A DNA stretch of 64,000 nt from Heloderma charlesbogerti (GCA_026122225.1 JANEZZ010001956.1:126501-190500), one strand, 5' to 3'. Positions 9,850 through 21,420 are shown, numbered from the stretch's first letter. Made by a program: numbers and translations. Notes: a model not told the origin generated them from the sequence alone.

Positions 9850-11651
9850 TCATCTTCTTTGCTGTGTTCTTAGCCTTCTGAATAGTGTCCATGGCCTCGT
9901 CGGTCTTGGAGTTAAATAAACCCTCACCATCAAATCGTCGGTCTTGGAGTTAAATAAACCCTCACCATCAAATGGGAGGTCTTTGATATGAGAAAGTGCC
10001 TCCTGTGCAAGGCCTGCAGACCTCAACCAGGCATGTCTGCGCAGCGTGATGACCCCTACCATATCTTTTGCATCAGAATCAGCCTGGTGTTTGGCAATGT
10101 TAATTTATTGCCTCGCTACCTTCGTGGCTTCGGATTGAAAAACCTGTGCCAATTCATGTTGATTGTCTGGTAGGTAGTTGCAGAGGGAGCCAATCTTTTT
10201 CCATAGGAAAAGCTGGTACCAAGTCATAGTCACTTGATAGTTACCAGCTTTTTCTAGGGGTCATCACACTGTGGAATGGAGACCGGAGTGGTTGAGTTGG
10301 TGTGGAGGACATCAAACACTGGGTCCTTAACTCTCTCCACCTGCCGTTGCATCTCAAGGCTGAGTGATTGGGCCATCCTTGAAACCTGTTCAGCAAAATG
10401 ACCCATATCCTCTGAGGGGGATGAGGGATCCAGGTTGCCCACAGCTACATCCAGTGATGACATCGATAGTGCAATGGATGAGACCAAAACTGAGCCAGAC
10501 TGGTAATCTTCCCTCAAGGAGCATAACCTCGTCATGCTTAGTTGACTCAGCCTGAGGCAGTGGAGAAGGAGCTCTGCCAATGGCTCCGGAACTGACTGGT
10601 GAGATGGCTGTAAAAGGCATCACGGAGCAAGCACTGGCAAGCCAGGAGGAGGTGCCTGTACAAGTGGCAGCGGAGGGGATAGTGGCATGACAATCTCCTG
10701 CGCCGGCAGCCGAGATAGAGAAGCCTATGGGTTGGCATTGCGGCTGCATAATCACCAGGATAAACACAGTGTCCATAAGGATACGGTTGAGGTCAATAGT
10801 ACTTCCAGTCGTCCCAAACATGGAGATGGGCAGGAGGACGAGACCAGTCAGATCCTCTTTCCCAATCCGAGTGTGGAGAGTGAGATCTCTTTCTATACCG
10901 TGGCTACGGAAACTCCAGTACCCACTCACCCCTGTGGGAATAGGCAGAGGAAGCCGAGAGCAGGGAAAGGTCTCCACGTTGAGTATGTATTTGCTCGAAC
11001 CCAACATCCCATTGATCCCGAGATGGTGTTGAATCTCTAAGCTCCCCTTCTGATGTGGAAGGCTTCGGCGCCGGTACTGAGGTCGGTATCAAAGGCGCTA
11101 AAACCACTGGAATTGGCGAATCTAACTTTGGAGGTGGTGTCAGCAATTGGGCTGGTGTTCCAGCCTGGGGAGTAATAATTTTTGACTCCTTCCCCTTCTT
11201 CTTTTTCTTCTGGGCTTCAGATGGATGAGAAGATCTCACCTTTTTCAACAATGTTTTGGCAAGAGAAGATGCCAAGGTGCGTCCCAGGTTGGTGGGTCAG
11301 AACAGCCCGTGGTTAGAGTCGGAGCTGACTGGGCAGGCGAAACTGCCGACTTCTCGGAAACCTCTTTTTGAAGAATCTTATCCGTGGCCTAAGGCCTACT
11401 TCCAGGCTGATCTGGGATCGAGGCCAAGGACTTTTTAGGGGCGTCCACTGCCTTCAACGGCTTTTCCTAGAGAATTGCTTTAAGTCTATCAGCGCAATTC
11501 TTTCTTGCCTGCTTACTAAACGACATACAGTGATGGCAGGCCTCCACAATATGACCTTCACCAAGGCAAAGAAGGCACAAGGAGGCCCATCCGTGGGAGG
11601 TAATTTCCCCCCACAATGCACGCACTTTTGGAATTGGGCCTTAATGGCCAT
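9850..11651 (-). pseudogene. DIRS gag, decayed
   Basis: N-terminal FQKCVHCGGKLPPTDGPPC retains the Cys-x2-Cys core of the DIRS gag N-terminus; the later Cys/His positions are changed. Next comes the Lys- and Pro-rich part (KKKKKGKESK near 11200) and then the conserved FAEQVSRMAQSLSLEMQRQV and VKDPVFDVLHTNS blocks near 10290-10420. The frame changes several times. An exact 38-bp tandem duplication at 9898-9973 adds another frameshift. Confidence 0.8.
9898..9973. repeat. Exact 38-bp tandem duplication in DIRS gag region
   Basis: Units 9898-9935 and 9936-9973 are identical, starting CGTCGGTCTTGGAGTT. As 38 is not a multiple of three, the duplication shifts the reading frame. Confidence 0.95.
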
Positions 11652-11832
11652 GCGCCCAAAGACACTACATGATCAAGGATTGCAAGACCAAAATAAAATT
11701 GAACCAAAAATGAAAAACAGTTGAAGGCAGAAAGACTAGAGAAAGGAAGAGAGAGCCAAAAAAAAAAGCAATATAATTTTCTCCTCAGCCAAAGCCTAAT
11801 GAGAAGTCCCTTCAATCAAGTGCTACCACAAT

Positions 11833-12003
11833 GGCGGTCGACCAAAAACTGAGGGATTGAGCGGGAACCCACTGGAATATGTGCAGTGGGATGGTGGGGG
11901 AGGGGTTCCCGCCAAAAATTCCTCAGCTATAGAAGTTTCCCAAATCGAGGCTCCACACAGGCGCAAAGCCCATATGTGTGATGCACGGAGACTATGAAGA
12001 ATG
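11833..12003. repeat. DIRS inverted terminal repeat, gag (5') side
   Basis: Reads GAGGGATTGAGCGGGAACCC then AATTCCTCAGCTATAGAAG and ends near CATATGTGTGATGCACGGAG. Its reverse complement matches 6420-6600 with scattered differences. The upstream ITR of DIRS elements normally carries the promoter. Confidence 0.9.
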
Positions 12004-12589
12004 ATTGCGGGTGGGTTGAGGTGTGTATGATCAGCCACTAATTACTGCAGCAGCAAGCAGAGACTTAGTGGGAATAAGCAAGCATGTGCACGCATTGAAT
12101 CAAAAGATACAACTTGCATATCACTCAATATTGACTCAAATACAATGCTTTGAAGTGGACTTTGCACATTCATCTGTGAATCAAACCACTGTGTAATCAA
12201 ATGATATCAATGAATGTGTGAACCAGCCCACAGTCTGAATGTCATTGTTTTCCCACTCTGAAGTGGGAAATAGAGCAGATATAGAAATGCCCAGCCCTTC
12301 ACATAGCTAGTAACTACATCAATCCAACTACATACAGTCCAAATCAAAGGGTGAAGAGCTCGTCTTCTGCCCCGGATGACTGAGTGCAAACTGCCATATG
12401 GAACCATCCAATATTGTATTAAGGAAAACATTGATATTTATCTTAGTTTGAATGTGCCTGAGAGAAACCGTCAAAAGGCTGAGGTAGCCATTTTCTTGAA
12501 AGTGACTGAAATGTTAAGCAGTTCAACAAGAAGAAACCACAAGTCTTCTCTGGATTATGGCTTCCCCACATCATGCTCCCAGTGGAGGA
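12004..12589. other. Intergenic, no gene recognised
   Basis: No exon, RNA gene or repeat family was recognised between the DIRS element and the next MITE. Confidence 0.5.
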
Positions 12590-12996
12590 CAGGGAAGGGG
12601 GAAAATTTCACTGGGCTTGCATTTTAATGCGAATTTACTCAATTTTGCGTTTTCAAACTAATGCACGAATGCAAACTTAGTTAGCTTGCAAAGTTCACAC
12701 TTCTCTGAATTTTGCAATGGAGTTTTCCAATCAAAAAACTGTATATTAAGGGGAAGTGCACACAAAAATGCATATATTAGTAAAAATAACATTTAAAATG
12801 CATTATATTAGAAACAAATTGGGTACAAAAATGCATGTATTAAGAGAAATGTGCAAAAATGCATATGCATTTTTGTGCAAAGTTTTAAAATAATAAAATT
12901 AAAAATTAAAGGGTGGGATGAACCCAATTTAAGATTGGCAAAATGAAAAACCAAAAGAAACCAAAATGGACAGATTTGCCCCTCCCTAGTGGCAGA
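12582..12996. mobile_element. AT-rich hAT-like MITE
   Basis: The element at 12590-12988 begins CAGGGAAGGGGGAAAATTTC and ends TTTGCCCCTCCCTA. Flanks GTGGAGGA and GTGGCAGA agree at six of eight positions, a weak TSD. The interior is built of TGTGCAAAAATGCAT-type blocks shared with 3620-3990. Confidence 0.6.
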
Positions 12997-14277
12997 CTGC
13001 TCTTCGGAGGATGACCTGGAGCTCCTGGAGGTGAACATTGTGGAGGTGCTGCCTGTGTCAATGGGCCTTGAGGCAAATAAGAGGGATTCTGGGCCCTTGG
13101 GAGAGAAAGCCATGAGCTCTTCCCTTCAACGTAGTTAGCACCCTCTCAGACTTGGAGGCAGATGCCATGTGGACACCTGGCTCCAGGGAGTGAAGCCGCC
13201 TAAAGTTTAAGCAAATTGGAGAAGTGCCCACCGGAGCAATAAGGAGTAAAGATATACTTGTGAGCAAGGCTCTGCTCATAAGCAGTCACCGATGGCCTTC
13301 AGTTGTGTTCTGGGTAGGGTTCTGAAGGCTCAGGCTTAAAAGCCTTTGGTTCTAGGCCTTGTATTTTCCCCCAAAGATAGCTCTTTTCTGGAACTCCCCA
13401 TGTTTGGACAGCCTACTGACCCTGACTAATTCCCTGGAGCTCTGTCCTTACACCACCATGAGCAGGACACCTAAGGCACAGTCAATCAGGAAGTTGTCTA
13501 GCAGATGGGAACTATGCCAGAGAACTACATATAAAAAATTAGAAACATTCAGTATTGGGCAGGATGGAGTGTGATGTTACACAAGACTACTCAGAAATAA
13601 GTCCCACTGAGTTCAACTAGACTTACTCCCAAGAAAGTGTGCATAGCGTTGCAGCCTTAGAATGGGGGAAGGAGGATGGTGTACTTTAAAAGTAGACTTA
13701 TATTAATTTAAGCTTATACTTCTCATAATTGAGACAGAATCTTTCTGCAGCTGCTGAGGAGTTATCCAGCCCACATAAGAAGTTAATTAGAGTCTCATGA
13801 CTTTTTTTTTATCTAGTGGGACAACTGTGATGATGTATTTAGTTGGTTCCTTGCTTCACTGCTGTAGCAATGTGCATTACAATATATGAGGTAATGCTAC
13901 AGACTATGTAGACCGCCCATCAATTAATATTGTGAACTATGCAACACCTCATCATTTTCTTCTGTGTGTCTTAGAAGAAATAAGGGTCATCAGTTTATAT
14001 GCCAAACGGGAATATTAAACTTACATTGCTTAAGCTATTGTGCATCCATTGCTTCGGTATCTGAATTCTTTTCAGCACGAAAAACCTACAAGATTACCCT
14101 TAACAAAAGGAAGACCTCACAAAGACCCTTCTCTCAAAGGCCTACTTGGAGGATTCATGAAATGTGTAGTTAGTTGAGACTGACATGGGCTATAGTTAAG
14201 GGGAAGAGATTGACTGAAAAAGGCAGTTTTCACAGATTAAGTCTTGTTATTTATGTCAGGAACATTTAAACAGAGAT
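12997..14277. other. Intergenic, little recognised
   Basis: Apart from one short palindromic MITE copy at 13570-13660, nothing was recognised in these 1.3 kb. Confidence 0.5.
13570..13660. repeat. Short palindromic MITE copy
   Basis: ACTCAGAAATAAGTCCCACT, GACTTACTCCCAAGAAAGTG and GCATAGCGTTGCAGCC form the two arms of an 85-bp palindromic family also seen at 35495, 60785 and 62237. Confidence 0.65.
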
Positions 14278-14525
14278 AATAGGCTATTGAAGCGAAGAGA
14301 AAACTCCCTGGAAAAGACTCTGATGCTGGGAAAGACTGAAGGCGAAAGGAGAAGGGGACGGCAGAGGATGAGATGGCTAGATAGCATCACGGATGCAATG
14401 AAGATGAACTTGAGCACGCTCCGGGAGAGAGCGCAGGACAGGAAGGCCTGGCGTGCTATGGTCCATGGGGTCACGAAGAGTCGGACACGACTGAACGACT
14501 GAACAACAACAAATAGGCTATTGAA
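14278..14525 (+). mobile_element. 5'-truncated RTE-BovB LINE with 14-bp TSD
   Basis: The element at 14292-14511 is flanked by perfect AATAGGCTATTGAA repeats (14278-14291 and 14512-14525). It encodes only the BovB C-terminus ([29 protein letters not shown]) and ends TGAACAACAACAA. It has no stop before the natural end. Confidence 0.93.
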
Positions 14526-14626
14526 CAGTAGGGCTAGTAACAGAATGGCTGGATTTAGACGGAAAAGAAGTGAGTTAAATACAGGATTAGCAGATTAATT
14601 TATTTGCAGATCTTTAAAGGCTGAAC

Positions 14627-14815
14627 AAATTGGTGTGGTGTTTAGAGCGTTGGACTGAGACTGGAGAGACCTGGGTTCTAGTCCCGACTTGGCCATGAAG
14701 CTGACTGAGTGACTTTGGGTCAGTATGAAGATAAAATGCAGAGGGAGAGGATCATGTACACTACCTTGGTCTCCTTGGAGGAAAAGGCAGGATATAAGTG
14801 TAACAAATAAATCAG
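14627..14815 (+). mobile_element. tRNA-derived SINE with L2-like tail
   Basis: A-box-like GTGTGGTGTTTAGAGCGTTG and B-box-like GGGTTCTAGTCCC at the left, the GGTCTCCTTGGAGGAAAAGG body and an AACAAATAAAT tail. Same family, opposite strand, as 37542-37793. Confidence 0.75.
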
Positions 14816-14817
14816 GG

Positions 14818-15000
14818 CTGTAGCTTAGTAGCAGAGCATATACTTTGCATGCAGAGGGTTTAATACCTGACATCTCCAAGTAGACCTGGAAAAGGCTTCT
14901 GCCTGAAAGCCTGGAGAGCCACTGCCAGTCTATGCAGACAGCACTGAGCTAGCTAGACCAGTAGCCTGACTTGGTATAAATCAGCTTCCTCGGATCTGTT
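14818..15000 (+). mobile_element. Second tRNA-derived SINE type
   Basis: The tRNA-like head GGCTGTAGCTTAGTAGCAGA has an A box and GGTTTAATACC in the B-box position. The body reads GAGAGCCACTGCCAGTCTAT and the end GTATAAATCAGCTTCCTC. A minus-strand relative lies at 15490-15620. Confidence 0.7.
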
Positions 15001-15489
15001 CATCACCTCAAATGAGTTTTTAAAAATAGAGAATATTAAACACAATATTTACACAATATCCAAGGAAAGTGTAAAATAAACCAGCAGCATTATCTTAACA
15101 GGGAGAGTAACGCAAGCTAAGCTTGCAATCCAGAGATTTTCCCCTTAAATCTGCTGTAGGACCTGGAGAGGATAATTCATGCACCTATTTCCCCGCTCCA
15201 GCCTGTAGCCCACCACTCTCCTATCTGCTACATACCCCTGCTCCGACTCATTACGACAGGCAGTGGAAGATAGGCAGTTCAAAAGAGATGGGGTGGAGGT
15301 TAGCATGGGAGAAACTACATTTGACGATATAAAGGTAAAGACCGAATTTCCACATTGCCAACCTGCCAGATGTTATTCACCTGCCAGCTCTAGTCATCGG
15401 GCACTGCTCTGTGTCCAATCCTTAAGACGGGGCAGAATTGTATTCGCTACAAAGGGAGTTAGAACGCTTACGCCAAGCCAGAGCATTGA

Positions 15490-15620
15490 TCTATCCAGCC
15501 CAGCATTCAGTCTGGCAGCAGGCAGAGGTCTTTCCCATTTTTGTTTTAAACTGGAGATGCTGGGGATTGAACCTGTGACCTTCTGCACTCAAAACATCTG
15601 CTCTACCACTGTTTGGTTGA
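15490..15620 (-). mobile_element. tRNA-derived SINE fragment, minus strand
   Basis: GGGATTGAACCTGTGACCTT and ATCTGCTCTACCACTG are the reverse complement of the tRNA-like head of the SINE at 14818. Truncated on its 3' side. Confidence 0.65.
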
Positions 15621-15834
15621 GAACTCCAGGGAGTATTTTGAAAGTGACAGATTCGAAACCAGGACAATCAGATATACAGTAAGAGGGGGCTTTTGTACCT
15701 TTTAACAGTTAAGTGGAGGCAGACAACTCCCAGCCTTGCATGACAAGGTGCACCTGCTCCAACCCTGCTCTTCTACATTTTGCATGCAGCCACCCTACCC
15801 AAGAGAGCCACTTCCAGGTTTTTAAGGGCCTTTG

Positions 15835-16122
15835 GGCAAGACCAGGACCAGCCCAAGACATTTTGCTGCCTGAGCCAAATGACACAATGGTGCCGTGCCA
15901 TTTCATGGACAACAAAGCTGACTGGACCAATAGTTGAATCTTTCTTCAATGCAGGCAATTAAAGAGCATCCACCACCATAGCTGAAGGCAGCAGGCTAGC
16001 TTTGTGGGTGTGGGGTAACCCCGTGGCCCACAACTCCTGCACTTTGCTGCCACTTCCCAGCATCTGCTGCCTGAGGAAACCGCCTAACTCTGCTTAACGG
16101 TAGGGCCGGCCCTGGACAAGAC
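15835..16122. mobile_element. hAT-like MITE with 8-bp TSD (7 of 8)
   Basis: The element at 15843-16114 starts CAGGACCAGCCCAAGACA and ends TAGGGCCGGCCCTG, between GGCAAGAC and GACAAGAC. No coding capacity. Confidence 0.75.
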
Positions 16123-16714
16123 ATCCTCAATGGGCCCACTCCCTCAGTGAGTCTGCCTTCTCACCTTCATTGACTCTTTGTCAGTGGGCTCCTGCTGGGG
16201 TGTGGGCCTTTGACAGGTGCCCAGCCATGCCTGCTCTTGATGCCAGCCTTGCAAGGGTGGAGATGAATGCATACTGAACACGTTTTGAGGAGCAAAAGTC
16301 CAATGAACCTCCACCATGAGAGAGCCAGTATAAGAAAAGGTCAGATTAGGGTTGAGACTCAGGTTCAAATCCCCACCAAATCTACTTCACAGGTAGGGCT
16401 GGCCTAAAATATTTGGCTCTCTGATGTGAGGGGAAAGATGTCACTTCTTTCCTCCACTGCACTCCATATACAGAATCCAATGGGAGTGCCAGCTGCATCA
16501 TTTCAACGCTGGTGAGGGGACAGAATCCTCCATTGTTCCTGAATGCAGCAGGCTAGCTTAGAGGTCACAGGGCAGGCAAAGTGGCACGCACAGCTCTGTC
16601 CTCCAGCAGAGGGAAATGGCCAGGAGGCTCAGGAGGAATGGCTGGTCACTGTTGTCTCATCTGCTGGATGTGACAGCTGCTTTGCGCTGTCTAATAGTAG
16701 GACCGCCTCTGCTC

Positions 16715-16815
16715 ACAGGGTTGTTGTGAGGATAAAATCCATCAGGGGTCAGGGAGAACCATATATGCCACTGTGAGCTCCTTAGAGAAAAGGCAGGATG
16801 ATGATAAACAACAAC
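16715..16815 (+). mobile_element. SINE 3' fragment
   Basis: AGGGTTGTTGTGAGGATAAA, GAGCTCCTTAGAGAAAAGGC and an ACAACAAC tail match the 3' half of the tRNA SINE at 14627. Confidence 0.6.
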
Positions 16816-17925
16816 AACGTATGTGAACTGGACCACATTTGTTTCTTATCAAAGTCAACTGTCCTGCTAGAAACCGATATTAAAAATCAATGAATGGCAA
16901 CAGGCAACCAAGTAAATCAGATGTGACTTTTCTCCTACATCGAGATTGATCTAGATACAAGTATGCATTTTTCCACTTATTAAATACAGCAACACTGCGT
17001 ACGTGTTTCTCTGGGTGTCCCCTGCCACAGCATGTCCCTTGATAGGCAGTTAATACACACACCTACAAGAGAAATGTTTTTGCATCCATGCTTCATAATT
17101 TACATTACACAATTTTCCTACACAGTATACATTTGGTGTATGAAGACGTAGAAAGCAAAATAGCAAAGGTAAACAAAATGGTGCAATATCACCATATAAA
17201 GTAATTTGACTTTAAAAAAAAACAGGTGTATTGTAAAACTTGCTACTGAAACTTATCTGTGGCATTTTGTAATGAACTTAAAATCCAACCTGCAATCAAT
17301 GAACACAGAAACAAGACCATGCTTTTATAAATGGCCAAAATATTTTCCCTGAAGTTACTACGTACGTCTTAGTCAAAGGCTAAGAAAATCTTAAAGATGC
17401 CAATAAAAGCAAATAATATGGGGTTGTTGTTGTTTTGACATTTACGCAGAAATTGTACTAAAAAAATAATAACCAAAGAATTGGGTTTAGCTCTCCAAAG
17501 ACTACGGCCAAAATGTTGAATTTTTACAGATCACCAGTTTCCTGAAGAGAAGCACAGCAAAGTTCACCAAACTGCTGAGATATTTGCTGGCCTTCTGGGG
17601 TGGGTAGGAGAGACAAGAACAGAGGTGAACCTCAAGCTAGTACCAGATAGGAAAATTTATTCCCCAGAGAGTACAGAATATAAAAAAAACCAACGTGTTT
17701 CAATAAAAGTCTTTTTCATGGCCCAAAGTGAAATCAGATCAAATCTCAATTCCAATTCACCTCAGCCACAAACTCACAACAGGCAAGCTACTGTTCTCTC
17801 AGCCTGCTCTGTGTGGGATAATAATATTTAGGTTTGTTTAAAGAGGAATACCAAGATAATCTATTTGAATTACTCTGAACGATCTCAATGTCTCTCTCTC
17901 TAATGGTATTATATTTATCATCAGC
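16816..17925. other. Intergenic, no gene recognised
   Basis: About 1.1 kb of AT-rich sequence. No exon or repeat family was recognised. Confidence 0.5.
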
Positions 17926-18060
17926 ATTTTTATTTATTTTTAAAGTTTCTAGACCACCCTTCATCCAAAAATGATTTCCAGGATGGTGTACAAACATAAA
18001 AAATTAAATGTTAGATATAGTGCTAAAAACAAACAAAAGCGTAATAAAACTGAAATGCAG
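17926..18060 (-). mobile_element. L2/CR1-group LINE 3' end
   Basis: TTTTATTTATTTTTAAAG followed by GGATGGTGTACAAACATAAA is the complement of a LINE 3' terminus. It resembles 2735, 21120 and 49770. Confidence 0.55.
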
Positions 18061-18262
18061 TAGACAATAAACCTGCAAACCAGTATGCGACCTGCAAAAT
18101 AATACAGTCAGTTAAAATGCCAAAAAGCTTATAATGTCAACACCAAACTTTTCTAGAGGGGACATTCTAGAATCTGGGCAACACCTACCAAATTCTGATA
18201 CCACTGTCTGTCAAACATTTTCTTGAGGTTATTCTTTAGAACCTCCTACTCTCTCTGTATTC

Positions 18263-18895
18263 TTATAACATCATAAGAAGAGCCATGCTGGATCAAGACC
18301 AGGGGGTCCATCTAGTCCAGCTAGGGATATACTGATTTTGTAAAATCCATTCTGTCCGCATTTTGCAGATTGTCAGGAGCCTTTTGTTCCATCATTCGCT
18401 CATTGACAGAATCAGATTTTTTCAGTTTCCTGAATTTGAGCAAATCCGCACTCACAAAAATGTACGAATCACCCCAAAATGTGCAAATCCCTCTCCCATG
18501 TGCATTTTTGGCCAGTTTTTTCACTTTACATATTTTTCTACTACTAAATGGGTGTACAATTTTGGAAAATTAAAAAGAATTCTGCAAGTCCATAGAATCT
18601 GTGTAACTCGCGAAAAGCTGGTCCACTGCGGGATCCACAGGTTGGATTCACAGAAATCCAGACTCATTTGATTCCGTTGCAAATCTCTGCAACATCCCTG
18701 CGTCCAGCATTCTGTTCACACAGTGCCCAACCAACTGCCCATGGGAAACCCAGAAGCAGGACATGAGTGCAACAGCACCCTCCTGCCCATGTTCCCCAGC
18801 AACTGGGGTACATAGGCCTACTGCCCCTAACACTGGAGTTAGCACACAGCCATCAGGACTAGCAGCCATTGATAGCCGTATCCTCCATGGACCCG
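18263..18895. repeat. Interspersed repeat, family member 2, split by an insertion
   Basis: AACATCATAAGAAGAGCCATGCT to 18321 and CATTCTGTTCACACAGTGCC to 18895 are the two halves of the repeat seen intact at 3082-3398. The break is filled by 18322-18700. Confidence 0.75.
18314..18708. mobile_element. hAT-like MITE inserted in repeat, 8-bp TSD (7 of 8)
   Basis: A 379-bp insert at 18322-18700 starts TAGGGATAT and ends AACATCCCTG. The flanks AGTCCAGC and CGTCCAGC are the duplicated host-repeat sequence, confirmed because one copy is absent at the equivalent uninterrupted site near 3135. Confidence 0.75.
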
Positions 18896-19159
18896 ATGAT
18901 AGCTATATCCTCTTTATACAGTACCAGTTTGGAGACTGCCTCTCCTTTTGAGGCCTTAAGGGACACCAATGAGGAGAAAGTGTCTGTTCACCTGCCATTT
19001 TGTTCAAGATAAGGGAAGAGGAAACTAGAAACAATGTAAGGTAGGCAAACTGAGGGAGTAAAATGAGAGGGGTTAGCAGTGGCATTACAAAGGAAGGAGC
19101 ACTGGACTCTCCAGGGCTATAAGGAACAGTGTGATAGGAAGAAGTGTGATGCAGTTCTG

Positions 19160-19230
19160 GAAGGGAAGGTTTATTATATATTTATTACATTTCTATATTG
19201 CCCAATAGCCGATGCTCTCTGGGCAGTTCA
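19160..19230 (-). mobile_element. L2/CR1-group LINE 3' fragment
   Basis: TATTTATTACATTTCTATAT and GATGCTCTCTGGGCAGTTCA match the complement of the LINE 3' end seen at 49770-49860. Confidence 0.6.
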
Positions 19231-19539
19231 CAAAACTATTAATTTTAGACACTCCCTTGCCACTTTCAAAATGTAGTGTTCCCCAAGGAGGTTCATGAAG
19301 ATATATAAAACAATTTAAAAGCAAACATCAGTATGTCGAATATTAGGGGGAAAAGTAACATAAAACATATTAGACCAGGTTGGATGCACACCCTCAAAGC
19401 TACAGATAAAGTGAAACAAAAAATGTAATACCTATTACACACACCCAGATTCCAGGGAGTACCTTGAAAAGCAGATCAGGTGCAATGTTAAAACACATTA
19501 AGGCATATTCAAAATGTGTGTCTGAAGTTGTGGGTGTTT

Positions 19540-19680
19540 GGGCAGTCCATTTCATATGAAATGGAATTTTTCCATTTCATGGAAAATTTTCCATTTCAGA
19601 TTTCCAAAAATGGAAATTTTTCCTTTTCCTTTTCATTTTATGATTTTTTCCCATTTCATTCCAATTTTTCCATTAGTAAC
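19540..19680. repeat. TTCCATTTC-rich simple repeat
   Basis: Irregular reiteration of CCATTTC and its complement GAAATGG, including the small palindrome CATTTCATATGAAATG. Looks like a degenerate satellite or MITE core. Confidence 0.6.
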
Positions 19681-19951
19681 GATGAATGGATGCCAACTGC
19701 AAATACAGTATTAGATAAGCTTCCCAATTTCAAAGTTGTAATTAATGTTTCTCAAGCCTTCGCAAGTTATGTGAGAGAATACATATGACATTGAAGTACA
19801 TATATATCTCAGTGTGAAATGGAACTAATAAGTAGTGACTGTGAAACTGATAGTGTCCCAACAACTTCAGTGGAAAAGTTGAACTCTGTTGAAACAGATG
19901 GGTGGTTGTCAGCCTATCATATACAGTTCTTTGGGTTGCTAAAATTAATTA

Positions 19952-20056
19952 GTGCAGCTTTCCCCAACCTGATGCCCTCCAGATATGTTGGACTACAACT
20001 CCAAGCATCCCCAGCCAGCTATGCTGAATGGGAGATGCTGGGATCTGGAAGGGACT
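19952..20056. repeat. Truncated hAT-like MITE
   Basis: GCAGCTTTCCCCAACCTGAT and GGACTACAACTCCAAGCATC match the left end and centre of the complete element at 37908-38042. The right terminus is missing. Confidence 0.65.
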
Positions 20057-20081
20057 AGACTGGAGAAAAGTGAATTAGGAA

Positions 20082-20195
20082 ACAATCCTGTGCATGTTTA
20101 GATAGAAAAAATTCCCACAACTCCAAGCATGGCTGGCTGGGGCATGCTGGGAGTTGTAGGGCTTTTTTCTGTCTAAATATGCATAGGATTTAGTG
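20082..20195. repeat. Palindromic MITE
   Basis: AATCCTGTGCATGTTTAGAT and, in inverted orientation, TCTAAATATGCATAGGATT flank an inner CCACAACTCCAAGCATG / CATGCTGGGAGTTGTAGG pair. Confidence 0.65.
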
Positions 20196-20473
20196 TGTCA
20201 GTTTTCAGTACCTTTGCTATTTTCTTACATTTGAACAATGTAAGGGAAGCACATGCTATCGTCTTTAAAAGTTTACAAGCTTTCCTATATAAAATTCTAC
20301 ATAACATTTTATATTATCACATTACGTGTGTTTTAATTTTTTTCCCTACAAATATTTTAGGTCAAATACTTTGATGTACTTTGACAAAAAATGAACTTGG
20401 GGTCCCTTTTTTAGATTTGTTGTTTACTAAAGACAAGTAAAATAAATATGGTAAATTAGATCAGTCTCTAGGA

Positions 20474-20720
20474 CAGGGGTGCAGAAACCCTTTCAGCCGA
20501 AGGGCTCAATTCCATTCTGGAGAAACTCTCGGGGGCCACATTCCAGGAACAGGGAGCGGGGGAGAAAAGTAAAATGGGCTGGGCCAGAATACCAGTATAT
20601 TTTAGCTTAAAGTTCTTACTGCTCATAACGAAGCCTTAGAAGAGGCATTTCAACTTTTTAGAATGGTGGAAAAAACTGCATAGGAAAATTTTCTAATTCA
20701 AAATTTTCTGGAAAACCCAC
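20474..20720. repeat. Dispersed hAT-like repeat, copy 1
   Basis: CAGGGGTGCAGAAACCCTTT, GGGGCCACATTCCAGGAAC and the ATATTTTAGCTTAAAG core are shared with 27419-27640. The right end is not resolved. Confidence 0.55.
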
Positions 20721-21119
20721 ATCACTGGTAGAAGATCCATGATTGGGCCTGCTGCCCTTTAAAAAAAAAACATTTTAGAAGGAGCTGTATAGGGCTCTGA
20801 GATTGACTGGAGCAGTGGTAATGAGGGAAGGGTCCTTAATGCTTTTCTTCAATCTAAATCCCCCTTCCCCCAAAATACATTAGTTTCCACTATGGGAAAA
20901 AGCAGACATCATTGCATTTTTTTCCACTATAGGGCTTGTTGCAGGTTCTGGGGTGGGGGTCGGGTATTCAGATGGGGGAACCATGGGGGGGGAGGGTTAA
21001 TGACCCCATCTCCTAGTCATGCTGCTCCAATCAAATTCAGAACCCTCTGCAGCATCTTTAAAAGTTATAAATGAACAAAACAAAAGTCGAGAGGGTCAAT
21101 AATGGATCCCCTGCATCCT

Positions 21120-21420
21120 GTGGGGTATTTATTTATTTGATTTGTACCCTACCTTTCCACCAAAAAATGGCACTCAAGCCAGCTTACAGAGACAATTAAA
21201 ATTGGTTAAAACAATAAAATACATTAAAATACAATAAAAACATAACAGTTACAGGATAAAAACAGCACCCAAAGCAACAGACTCACTTACAGGCCAAAGG
21301 CTTTCTTGAATAAAGTGCTCTTTGCCTGCCGGTGGAAGGATAAGAGAGGAGTGAACCTCCCCTCCCCTGAGAGGGAGTTCCACAGCCTGGGAGTGGCCAC
21401 CAGGGTACTTCTTTGATCAG
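21120..21420 (-). mobile_element. L2/CR1-group LINE 3' fragment, minus strand
   Basis: TATTTATTTATTTGATTTGT, then GGCACTCAAGCCAGCTTACA and GAGGGAGTTCCACAGCCTGG are the complement of a LINE C-terminus and 3' UTR, similar to 42450-42760. Confidence 0.65.

Larger units (their letters stand above)
6390..12003 (-). mobile_element. DIRS-like tyrosine-recombinase retrotransposon, full length but defective
   Basis: DIRS elements copy through RNA and re-integrate as circles using a tyrosine recombinase instead of an integrase. They therefore carry inverted terminal repeats and make no target duplication. All parts are visible here: inverted termini of about 170 bp (6394-6605 and 11833-12003), an internal complementary region (6670-6765), and, on the minus strand in order, gag, reverse transcriptase plus RNase H, and tyrosine recombinase. 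All ORFs carry stops or frameshifts. DIRS is present in many lizards and turtles but absent from mammals and birds, which supports the reptile assignment. Confidence 0.92.

Noticed and set aside
10687..11040. Plus-strand ORFs of about 100-117 codons
   Set aside because: Antisense to the decayed DIRS gag; no recognisable product.
6390..12003. LTR retrotransposon or endogenous retrovirus
   Set aside because: The terminal repeats are inverted, not direct; there is a tyrosine recombinase instead of integrase, and no protease or envelope.
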